A DNA stretch of 5,526 nt from Gammaproteobacteria bacterium (GTDB taxonomy: Bacteria; Pseudomonadota; Gammaproteobacteria; Pseudomonadales; Azotimanducaceae), in NCBI GenBank assembly GCA_030432795.1, contig JAUILW010000254.1, positions 1 to 5,526 of the forward strand, given 5' to 3'. The notes beneath the pieces were generated by a model. The model made no database searches. It was given only the letters and a program-made list of their open reading frames with translations, and had not been told where the DNA came from. The position numbers and the translations under genes are program-made. Each line of letters starts with the position of its first letter. Position 1 is the stretch's first letter. Positions 1 to 5,526 of this stretch are shown one piece after another.

Positions 1-69
1 GAACTTATATCTCTGGTTCGATTCCTGCATGGTGTTCGGTGTGCCCAACAGAACAGGAGTGAGTCGTCG
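1..69 (+). other. Left-edge sequence, possible 3' end of an upstream gene
   Basis: All three forward frames are open at the window edge. Frame 3 ends at TGA 60-62, embedded in the ribosome binding site of the next gene. Frame 2 ends at TAG 92-94, inside that gene. Frame 1 runs straight into the gene that starts at 70. The TGA at 60-62 lies just upstream of the next start, as expected if a preceding gene of the same operon ended there, but the 19 residues visible in that frame match no family I recognise. I cannot tell whether this is coding or leader sequence. Confidence 0.3.
55..63 (+). promoter_or_regulatory. Ribosome binding site for the 68-residue membrane protein
   Basis: The sequence AGGAGTGAG is a strong Shine-Dalgarno match. 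The core AGGAG (55-59) lies 10 bases before the ATG at 70. It selects this ATG over a longer reading that would stay in frame to the window edge. Confidence 0.7.
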
Positions 70-276
70 ATGGAATCCCTTTTCGCGCTCGTAGGCGCGC
101 TGATCTGCCTGGTGGTCTGGTTGATTCCGCTGGTGCTGATCGGCGTGTCTGATCGCACATCCGGTAAGGAAAAGCTGGCCTGGTTGCTTGCGGTAGTGTT
201 TATCACCTGGTTTGCCTGGGTGTTCTACCTGCTGCTGGCCCCGCTCAAAGGCCGCGACCGGTACCGTTACTCTTGA
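70..276 (+). CDS. Small two-helix membrane protein, PLDc_N-like (phospholipase D-nuclease N-terminal type)
   Basis: This 68-residue protein has two hydrophobic helices, about residues 5-26 and 36-57. They are joined by a short polar loop (SDRTSGKEK, 27-35), and a basic tail follows (KGRDRYRY). The layout of a helix, a hydrophilic turn, then a Trp-rich helix ending near a YLLLAP segment resembles the small stand-alone proteins assigned to the PLDc_N domain, which are inner-membrane proteins of unknown function. The match is from memory of the family pattern and is only moderate. The start is supported by the AGGAG site upstream. The stop TGA (274-276) overlaps the TTG start of the SnoaL-like gene, so the two are probably translated together. 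The tail charge suggests that the C-terminus is cytoplasmic, by the positive-inside rule. A plain hypothetical membrane protein is the alternative call. Confidence 0.75.
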   Translation: MESLFALVGALICLVVWLIPLVLIGVSDRTSGKEKLAWLLAVVFITWFAWVFYLLLAPLKGRDRYRYS

Positions 277-635
277 GCCCCGCGGCCATCGCCCGACGCT
301 GTTTCGAGGCATACGCCAACAGCGACCGGGCGACGCTGGAGGCTCTGATTGCGGAAGATTTCGCGTTCTCCAGTCCACTCGACAACCAGCTTGACCGTGA
401 GGCGTACTTCGCCCGCTGCTGGCCGAACCACCAGACCATCGAGCACTTCCATTTCGAGCGCGTCATCGAGCAGGGAGACGAGGTGGTCGTGACGTACGAG
501 GGCCGTAACACTGCCGGCAATGTTTTCCGCAATACCGAAGTGCTGACCATTCGAGACGGCCGCATCTGCGCGGTGGAGGTGTATTTCGGCTGGAACGTGC
601 CCCATACGGCGCCGCTGGGCGGATCTACTACATGA
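273..635 (+). CDS. SnoaL-like / NTF2-like family protein (ketosteroid isomerase fold)
   Basis: This 120-residue cytoplasmic protein has the order of elements typical of the SnoaL-like/NTF2-like superfamily. An N-terminal helical part (IARRCFEAYANSD, 6-18; LEALIAEDF, 22-30) leads into the segment FSSPLDNQLDREAYFARCWP (32-51). A strand region with DEVVVTYEGR (69-78) follows, then a final pair with FRNTEVLTIRDGRI (85-98) and VEVYFGWN (101-108). The length is normal for the family. Members include isomerases, hydrolases and non-catalytic binding domains, so the reaction cannot be named. I chose the TTG start at 273 because it overlaps the stop of the preceding gene (TTGA) and gives the usual family N-terminus. 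No independent Shine-Dalgarno is visible, which fits translational coupling. The stop lies 18 bases from the convergent MFS gene's stop. Confidence 0.85.
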   Translation: MSPAAIARRCFEAYANSDRATLEALIAEDFAFSSPLDNQLDREAYFARCWPNHQTIEHFHFERVIEQGDEVVVTYEGRNTAGNVFRNTEVLTIRDGRICAVEVYFGWNVPHTAPLGGSTT

Positions 636-653
636 ATTCCTGTAGGTGGCCCA

Positions 654-2066
654 TCAATGGCCGCTGGCGCGCTGGCTCTGCTCCTCGCGTACCCAGAACA
701 ACATCACCGCACCTATTACCATCAGGACTATTAGAGAGCTGAACCCTGCGCGCTGAGAATCAAATAGCCCGGTAGTGGTGGCCACCATGAGCGGTGCGAG
801 GAAGGCGGTGACGGTGCCGGACAAGGCGAACAGGCCGAAAAACTGGGTGGCCATGTCTGGCGGTGAGATGCGCGCCATGAGCGTGCGGGAGGAGGCGAGG
901 CCGGTCACGAAAAACACCGCAAACACCTGGTTGGTGCACAGGTAGATGAATTCCGCCGGGCTCGCGAAATAGGGGAACGACCAGAGCGGCTCGTGGCCGA
1001 CGTCAACAACGAAAAGTACCTTGCCTGGTTCGATGGAAACCAGCGTCAGCAACATCAGCGATGCCATGCCAATGGCCAGCTTCAGGGTGCGGATGGAGCC
1101 CAGGCGGTCATCCAGCTTGCCGCCGAAGTAGGCGCCGATCATGGCGGAGGCTGAGGTAGCGAGCCCGAACAGCAGCAGGGTCACCGAACCCCACTGGAAA
1201 TTGCCCGATGCGTAGACGCCGCCGAAGGTGAGTACGCCCACCATGCCGTCGATGAAGAACATGCGCGCCAGAAGGTAGAGGGCGATGTTGGAGTAGTGCT
1301 TGAGGTGCTTGAACGTCTGCACCACGTCGGCAAAGCCCTGGCGGGCCGCCACCAGCATCGGCGTGGTGCTCGCTTTGCCATCTGGGGTGAAGAGCAGCAC
1401 CGGCAGGGTGAACAGCAGCATCCACACGCCGGCAATGGGCCCGACGATGCGGTCGTGCTCGTGCAGGGACTGATCCACACCGAACAGCGGCGCATCTGGC
1501 AGAAAGCTCCAGTCGAGATTGCCCGGCAGGGCAAACGCGTACAGCACAAAGAGGATGCAGCTGAGCCCGCCCACGTTGCCCAGGGAGAAGGCAAGGCCCG
1601 ACACCGCACCAACCTTTGTCACCGGCACGATGCTCGGCAGCATGGCGTTGTGGAACACCTCCGACACCGTGAAAGCAGTCTTGATGGTGAGCAGAATGGC
1701 GCAGGCGGCAATTAGGCCGATGCCGGCGTCGCCAGGCTGCACGAGCCACAGCATGCTGGCGCCCGTGGCGATGATGGCGACGGTGGCGCCCACCCACGGC
1801 TTGCGGCGACCGTTTTTGTCGGCGATGGCGCCAAGAAACGGTGCCGTCAGGGCCAGGATGAGGCCAGCGCCGGCAGTCAGATAGCCGATGATCTCCTGAC
1901 CGCGCACCGGGTCGCCTACTACCGTGTTCGAGAAGTAGGGGTAGAAGATGTAGATGATCACCATGATGTAGAACGGATCGCGGGCGGCCTGGCCGAAGGT
2001 CCAGCTGTAGTAGCCCAGCGGTGCTGCCGCCGGGGTGCCGGCGAGAGACGGTACGCCGCCGCTCAC
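654..2066 (-). CDS. MFS transporter, UMF1 / Atg22-like family
   Basis: This 470-residue polytopic inner-membrane protein has about 11-12 hydrophobic segments. A major-facilitator motif A, GAIADKNGRRKP (79-90), lies after the second segment, and a degenerate second copy, GGKLDDRLG (315-323), sits in the C-terminal half. The segment from SRTLMARISPP (393-403) through ATQFFGLFALSG (406-417) is, as I recall, the hallmark of the UMF1 branch related to yeast vacuolar Atg22. Yeast Atg22 has been linked to amino-acid export from the vacuole; bacterial members have no settled substrate. The start is GTG at 2066, which overlaps the stop of the upstream YaiI-like gene (GTGA). No separate Shine-Dalgarno is seen, so translation is probably coupled. 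Length and motifs look complete. A longer polar loop (about 181-209) sits between membrane segments. The family call is firm; the substrate is unknown. Confidence 0.92.
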   Translation of the reverse strand: MSGGVPSLAGTPAAAPLGYYSWTFGQAARDPFYIMVIIYIFYPYFSNTVVGDPVRGQEIIGYLTAGAGLILALTAPFLGAIADKNGRRKPWVGATVAIIATGASMLWLVQPGDAGIGLIAACAILLTIKTAFTVSEVFHNAMLPSIVPVTKVGAVSGLAFSLGNVGGLSCILFVLYAFALPGNLDWSFLPDAPLFGVDQSLHEHDRIVGPIAGVWMLLFTLPVLLFTPDGKASTTPMLVAARQGFADVVQTFKHLKHYSNIALYLLARMFFIDGMVGVLTFGGVYASGNFQWGSVTLLLFGLATSASAMIGAYFGGKLDDRLGSIRTLKLAIGMASLMLLTLVSIEPGKVLFVVDVGHEPLWSFPYFASPAEFIYLCTNQVFAVFFVTGLASSRTLMARISPPDMATQFFGLFALSGTVTAFLAPLMVATTTGLFDSQRAGFSSLIVLMVIGAVMLFWVREEQSQRASGH

Positions 2067-2521
2067 GCGTCGGATCGCAGGGCGCGGGTGATGAGGCGAT
2101 CCAGCGCGTTGGCAAATTGCTGGATGTCTTTTTCCGAAAGGGCGGCCGGTCCGCCGCTCACGAGGCCGCTGGCCCGAAGTTCTTCTCGCATGTCTCGTCG
2201 GGCCAGATGGCTCTTGATGTTCTCCGCATCATACAGGGTGCCGCGCGGATTGAGCGCCAGCGCGCCTTTGCCGATGACTTCGTCGGCTAGAGGTACGTCT
2301 GCCGTGATCACGAGGTCGCCAGGCGCCAACCGCTCGGAGATTGTGGCATCTGCCATGTCGAACCCCTGCGGTACTTGCAGGCAGTGGATCCACCGCGAGT
2401 TGGGGGTGCGCACGAAGTGGTTGGCAACCACGGTGGTTTCTACCTGACGGCGCTCCGCCGCTTTGAACAGTATTGCCTTGACGGTGTTCGGGCAGGCGTC
2501 GCCGTCGATCCAGATCCTCAT
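2063..2521 (-). CDS. YaiI/YqxD family protein (DUF188, UPF0178)
   Basis: This 152-residue protein carries the family signature MRIWIDGDACPN at its N-terminus, with acidic residues D6 and D8. Further family segments follow: VVANHFVRTP (31-40), the acidic strand DLVITADVPLADE (69-81), LNPRG (90-94), and the C-terminal FANALDRLI (136-144). The family is conserved in bacteria, includes E. coli YaiI, and is considered PIN/NYN-like by fold. That suggests a metal-dependent nuclease, but I know of no demonstrated activity. The frame stays open for another 309 bases upstream, across the start of the divergent gene. I chose the ATG at 2519-2521 because the conserved family start begins exactly there. 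It is the first gene of a two-gene operon with the MFS transporter, overlapping it by four bases. Its stop is TGA at 2065-2063. Confidence 0.93.
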   Translation of the reverse strand: MRIWIDGDACPNTVKAILFKAAERRQVETTVVANHFVRTPNSRWIHCLQVPQGFDMADATISERLAPGDLVITADVPLADEVIGKGALALNPRGTLYDAENIKSHLARRDMREELRASGLVSGGPAALSEKDIQQFANALDRLITRALRSDA

Positions 2522-2532
2522 CGCTCGGTCCG

Positions 2533-2570
2533 TTGCGGGGTGCGTCGATGATAAGATGCGCGCACCGCAA
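2533..2570. repeat. Imperfect inverted repeat in the divergent promoter region
   Basis: The left arm TTGCGGGGTGCG (2533-2544) and right arm CGCACCGCAA (2561-2570) are reverse complements except for a two-base GG insertion in the left arm. They enclose a 16-base AT-richer centre. There are ten paired positions in all. The right arm abuts the Shine-Dalgarno of the DUF3604 gene. It could be an operator for a dimeric regulator acting on both directions, or an RNA hairpin in the DUF3604 leader. In GC-rich DNA a chance match of this quality is also possible. Confidence 0.45.
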
Positions 2571-2577
2571 AGGGGAG
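2569..2577 (+). promoter_or_regulatory. Ribosome binding site that fixes the DUF3604 start
   Basis: AAAGGGGAG lies 7 bases before the ATG at 2585 and only 1 base before the in-frame TTG at 2579. The spacing favours the ATG as the true start, which also gives a normal signal peptide. Confidence 0.75.
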
Positions 2578-2584
2578 CTTGGCT

Positions 2585-4420
2585 ATGCGTTGGTGCCTGT
2601 TCGTGTTGATCTGTTGCTGTGGCGCGATGGCACACGCTGAGAAGAAGCTGTTGTGGGGTGACACGCACCTGCACACCTCCTACTCGTTCGATGCCTTTCT
2701 GAACGGCAACCACACCGCCGACCCGGACGTGGCCTACCGCTTCGCTCGCGGCCTGCCGGTCATTCATCCCTACAACCGCACGCGGGTGCAGCTGCGTACG
2801 CCGCTGGATTTTCTGGTGGTCACCGATCACGCCGAGTTCTACGGCGGCATGCGCGACATCTACAACGACGGTATTCAGGACCCGGACGCTGGGCCCATCG
2901 ACCGGCTGCTGTACTGGTACGGAGAGAAACAGGTGCGCGATGCCATCGATTCCGGCAACGGTCAGGCGTACTTCGTGGATCAGCTGCCGGTTAGCGCGGA
3001 TCCCGTGCAGGCGGTCAAGGATTGGTCTGCTGATACCGGTGCTCGGGTGCTGCCGGGAGCTGAGGTATCCTCGCGCAACGCCTGGGCGCGGCTAGGCAAG
3101 ATGGCCGATGCGCACAATGCTCCGGGTACGTTCACGGCTTTGTTGGGGTGGGAATGGAGCACCATTCCCGGCGGCGCCAACCTGCACCGCGTGGTACTCA
3201 CCGATGCGGACGGTAGCCAGGCGCAGAAGTTTCAGCCGTTTTCCTCGGTGATGAGTCCATTTCCCGAAGACCTCTGGAACTGGATGGAGCGCACGGCCGA
3301 CGAGGTCGGCGCGCGATTCGTGGCAATCCCGCACAACTCCAATATCTCCAAGGGGCAGATGTTCGCCGAGCGCACGCTGCGGGGCGAGGAGATAACCGCG
3401 GAATACGCAGCGCGCCGGGCCCGCTTAGAACCGGTGGTGGAGGTCACTCAAATCAAAGGCGACTCGGAAACCCATCCGGACCTGTCGCCGGATGATCCGT
3501 TCGCAGACTTCGAACTCTACCCCTGGTACATCCAGCAACCCCCTGCGGAGCCGTACGCACCTGGGCCCGGCGACTACATCCGCTCGGCGTTGCGTACAGG
3601 GCTCGCCGTCGGCCAGAAGGTTGGTGAGAACCCGTACCGGTTCGGTCTCATCGGCTCCACGGACAGCCACACGGGGTTATCGTCCGCAGAAGAGCCCAAC
3701 TTCTGGGGCAAGATGGCCTACGACTCTGTGCCTGAGAGGAAGCAGGGCCGTGCCCTTGCCGACGGCCCCACCGGCTGGACCATGCAGGCGGCAGGGCTTG
3801 CCGCCGTGTGGGCTGAAGAGAACGATCGCGCCTCCATCGTCGACGCCTTTCAACGTCGCGAGGTGTATGCCACCACCGGGCCGCGCATCGCGCTGCGCCT
3901 GGCCGCGGGGTTCGACTTCGCTGACGGCGTCGCGGTGGAGGAGGCGTTGGCCGACGGCGTGCCCATGGGCGGCGTGCTGAGCCGTGTCGATGTTGACAAG
4001 GTGCCGTCGCTCGTCATCCACGCTGCGCGTGATCCGAAATCCGCGGCGCTGGACCGTGTCCAGGTGGTCAAAGGCTGGGTGGATGCGAAGGGTGAAACGT
4101 TCGAGCGCGTCTACGACGTGGCCTGGGCGGGTGACAGAACACCGGACGCGAATGGCGCCGTGCCACCGGTGACGAACACCGTAGATGCGGCTGCAGGTAC
4201 CTGGACTGACGATCATGGTGTTGCTGAGCTTCATGCTGTGTGGCGTGATCCAGCGTTCGACCCCGGCCAGCCGGCGTTCTACTACGTGCGCGTGCTGGAG
4301 ATCCCAACACCGCGGCATGCCTTGCTCGATGCGCTGGCCCTGGGACTCGACGCACCTACCGAAGGCCCGCTCACGATTCAGGAGCGTGCGTACTCGAGCC
4401 CGGTCTGGTACAACCCTTAG
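2585..4420 (+). CDS. Exported DUF3604 domain protein, PHP-like metal-dependent hydrolase candidate
   Basis: This 611-residue protein begins with a Sec signal peptide: a hydrophobic stretch at 3-15 and a probable signal peptidase I site AHA|E after residue 18, so it is likely periplasmic. The mature part matches DUF3604 along its length. It has WGDTHLHTSYSFDA (24-37) with D26, H28 and H30; VVTDHAEF (78-85) with D81, H82 and E84; PGAEVSS (157-163); GWEWS (188-192); IPHNSN (248-253); VTQIKGDSETHP (287-298); and GSTDSHTG (357-364) with D360 and H362. The family ending QERAYSSPVWY (599-609) is present. His/Asp motifs of this kind bind metal clusters in PHP-type phosphoesterases, so hydrolysis is likely, but the substrate is unknown. 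No motif looks damaged. It is transcribed alone, divergently from the YaiI-MFS operon, and its stop overlaps the convergent gene's stop. The in-frame TTG at 2579 is a less likely start. Confidence 0.93.
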   Translation: MRWCLFVLICCCGAMAHAEKKLLWGDTHLHTSYSFDAFLNGNHTADPDVAYRFARGLPVIHPYNRTRVQLRTPLDFLVVTDHAEFYGGMRDIYNDGIQDPDAGPIDRLLYWYGEKQVRDAIDSGNGQAYFVDQLPVSADPVQAVKDWSADTGARVLPGAEVSSRNAWARLGKMADAHNAPGTFTALLGWEWSTIPGGANLHRVVLTDADGSQAQKFQPFSSVMSPFPEDLWNWMERTADEVGARFVAIPHNSNISKGQMFAERTLRGEEITAEYAARRARLEPVVEVTQIKGDSETHPDLSPDDPFADFELYPWYIQQPPAEPYAPGPGDYIRSALRTGLAVGQKVGENPYRFGLIGSTDSHTGLSSAEEPNFWGKMAYDSVPERKQGRALADGPTGWTMQAAGLAAVWAEENDRASIVDAFQRREVYATTGPRIALRLAAGFDFADGVAVEEALADGVPMGGVLSRVDVDKVPSLVIHAARDPKSAALDRVQVVKGWVDAKGETFERVYDVAWAGDRTPDANGAVPPVTNTVDAAAGTWTDDHGVAELHAVWRDPAFDPGQPAFYYVRVLEIPTPRHALLDALALGLDAPTEGPLTIQERAYSSPVWYNP

Positions 4421-5526
4421 ATCTCTTCTGCGCTCGCCAGTGCCCGAGCAGCTTCGACATGCGGTGTCACGCCGTGTATGTGCTTGTTGAGAACGTCGTT
4501 CAGCTGCGCCTCCAGACCGTCCTGCGGCTCGATCTGCAACCAACGGGTGAGCGTGCGCATCAGCGGGTAGTACGCGCCGTCGGCGCGAGCGGTGGCGGCG
4601 GCGCGGGCAAGTGCCGCGCGCGCCTTTGTGCCTTGCTTCATCTTCAACAGAATCTCTGCATGCACGCGATGACAATCTGCCTCTGCGTAACGGCCCACCC
4701 GGTCGCGGCAGATACGTAGCGCCTGTTCGATGGTGTGCAACGCGCGTTTGCCGTCGCCGTGCAGAAGCTGCACCTCCGCGAGGGTCATCAGGCTGTGCGC
4801 CCAGCTGTTCTCTCCGCGTCCGTTGTAGAGCTCTGCGACAAGCTGCTCCATATCCCGCAGCCCCTGGGCATCACCCTCGCGCGCAAGCGCGTAAGCTGCG
4901 TGCATGCGTGCGTAGCCTAGCCACTCGCCAAAGCCCTGTTTGCTGCATACCGCCTCGGCCGTATCGGCGGTTTCCTTGAGCTCCACCATGGGTTTGCCGA
5001 TGTCTTCGAATATTGCGCAGCTGTAGCACAGGCAGTGGGCCAGCAGGAAGTGGGCGTCGTCCTTGATCGCTGCACTTCGCACGTCGTCGAGTGTGCTGGT
5101 GGCTCTGTCCACATCGCCACGCAGCGATGAGCACCACGCAAGGGAGAGGTGCGGTACCACCAGCCCCATACCCATCTCTCGTGCAACCGCTTCAGCGCCC
5201 GTGCCCAATACGCTGTTGAACAGCCGTGATGCTTCTTCCAGCTTGCCGTTGTAGAACGCATTGCCGGCGTGGGCCGTCACGGCAAACTGCTGATCCAGAC
5301 GGTTGTTCGAACGCGCCGCCAGCTCGCTGAGCACGTTTGCTGCGACGGTGGCGCGATCGATGTCGCTGCGAGACGCATGCAGCCCCCAGTATCCCCGATA
5401 GAAACGCAACGGGTCCGCGTCGATGTCTCCTGCGTCCAATAGTGCGCGCGCCTGCTCGAAGCTGCGCACCACCTCTTCGTCGGTATAGCCAAACAGCACC
5501 GTCGCGAGGTGCGCTCTGGTCAGCAG
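4417..5526 (-). CDS. TPR-repeat protein, C-terminal part of a probable AAA-ATPase/cyclase-type regulator (5' end outside the window)
   Basis: The last 369 residues of a larger protein are visible. The frame is open through the right edge, so the true start lies beyond it; a GTG at 5499 is internal and not a convincing start. The sequence is a run of paired helices with TPR-like signatures. Examples are AGNAFYNGKLEEASRLFNSV, LSLAWCSSLRGDVDRATSTL, MTLAEVQLLHGDGKRALHTI and HRVHAEILLKMKQGTKARAA. There is no signal peptide or membrane segment in this part. The order of a segment beginning ENSWAHSL, then EADCHRVHAEILL, then alanine-rich helices with a Leu-rich end resembles the C-terminal arms of large regulators. 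Those regulators combine a DNA-binding or nucleotide-cyclase domain with an AAA ATPase and TPRs. That placement is an inference, because none of those N-terminal domains is in view. The stop TAA (4419-4417) overlaps the DUF3604 stop tail to tail. Confidence 0.8.
   Translation of the reverse strand: MLTRAHLATVLFGYTDEEVVRSFEQARALLDAGDIDADPLRFYRGYWGLHASRSDIDRATVAANVLSELAARSNNRLDQQFAVTAHAGNAFYNGKLEEASRLFNSVLGTGAEAVAREMGMGLVVPHLSLAWCSSLRGDVDRATSTLDDVRSAAIKDDAHFLLAHCLCYSCAIFEDIGKPMVELKETADTAEAVCSKQGFGEWLGYARMHAAYALAREGDAQGLRDMEQLVAELYNGRGENSWAHSLMTLAEVQLLHGDGKRALHTIEQALRICRDRVGRYAEADCHRVHAEILLKMKQGTKARAALARAAATARADGAYYPLMRTLTRWLQIEPQDGLEAQLNDVLNKHIHGVTPHVEAARALASAEEI

Larger units (their letters stand above)
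2522..2584. promoter_or_regulatory. Divergent intergenic region, presumed promoters for both flanking transcription units
   Basis: These 63 bases separate the start codons of the YaiI-MFS operon (leftward) and the DUF3604 gene (rightward). They are the only non-coding space available for proximal promoters of either unit. The most AT-rich part is GATGATAAGAT (2547-2557). It offers TATCAT on the - strand (2553-2548, five of six matches to the -10 consensus) and GATAAG on the + strand (2550-2555, four of six). I found no convincing -35 element at a proper distance for either, so the exact promoters remain unassigned and could lie inside the neighbouring genes. Confidence 0.4.

Noticed and set aside
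12..28. GGTTCGATTCC at the left edge resembles a tRNA T-loop
   Set aside because: The flanking stem pairs at only three of five positions, and no acceptor stem or CCA end follows at the proper distance.
648..662. GGCC...GGCC at the convergent junction of the SnoaL-like and MFS genes as a terminator
   Set aside because: The arms are only four bases, with no extension and no T-run on either side.
1108..2115. Long - strand reading frame of 335 codons within the MFS gene
   Set aside because: Its Arg/His-rich composition is typical of an out-of-frame shadow; the MFS frame has clear membrane segments and motifs.
2522..2830. N-terminal extension of the YaiI-like reading frame by 103 residues
   Set aside because: The extension is antisense to the start and the first metal motifs of the DUF3604 gene, and the conserved family start lies at the ATG at 2519-2521.
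3677..4675. Long - strand reading frame of 332 codons across the DUF3604 and TPR genes
   Set aside because: It is an Arg/His-rich translation with no family features, a shadow frame in GC-rich DNA that lies antisense to a well-supported gene.
4459..4979. Forward-strand reading frames opposite the TPR gene
   Set aside because: They have no recognisable family or ribosome binding site and are antisense to a continuous TPR-like coding frame.

Overview
The window is a dense, GC-rich (roughly 60% or more) bacterial chromosomal segment with six protein-coding genes, almost no intergenic DNA and no RNA gene, mobile element or CRISPR array that I can support. The gene families (a DUF3604 exported PHP-like protein, a YaiI/YqxD protein, a UMF1/Atg22-type MFS transporter, a SnoaL-like protein and a TPR protein resembling AAA-ATPase/cyclase regulator tails) and the codon use suggest a proteobacterium. 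A marine or soil gammaproteobacterium is plausible, but that is an inference from gene content, not a phylogenetic result.

Layout from left to right. (1) 1-69 is the edge, possibly the tail of an upstream gene, followed by a strong ribosome binding site. (2) On the + strand, a 68-residue two-helix membrane protein (70-276) overlaps a SnoaL/NTF2-like protein (273-635) by four bases at TTGA. (3) On the - strand, convergent to these and 18 bases away, a YaiI/YqxD (DUF188) gene (2521-2063) is followed by a UMF1-family MFS transporter (2066-654). These two overlap by four bases at GTGA, so they form a two-gene operon. (4) A 63-base divergent intergenic region (2522-2584) carries an imperfect inverted repeat and a strong Shine-Dalgarno. 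(5) On the + strand is a secreted DUF3604 protein (2585-4420) with an intact set of PHP-like metal-binding motifs. (6) On the - strand is the C-terminal 369 residues of a large TPR protein (4417-5526) that runs off the right edge. Its stop codon overlaps that of the DUF3604 gene tail to tail.

How the genes relate: two pairs are very probably translationally coupled (membrane protein with SnoaL-like; YaiI-like with MFS). The divergent arrangement of YaiI-MFS and the DUF3604 gene allows shared control from one short region. A link between the periplasmic hydrolase-like protein and the inner-membrane transporter is possible but rests only on proximity. I see mostly known families, several of them functionally uncharacterised. 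I do not see clear evidence of a new defence, mobile or regulatory system.
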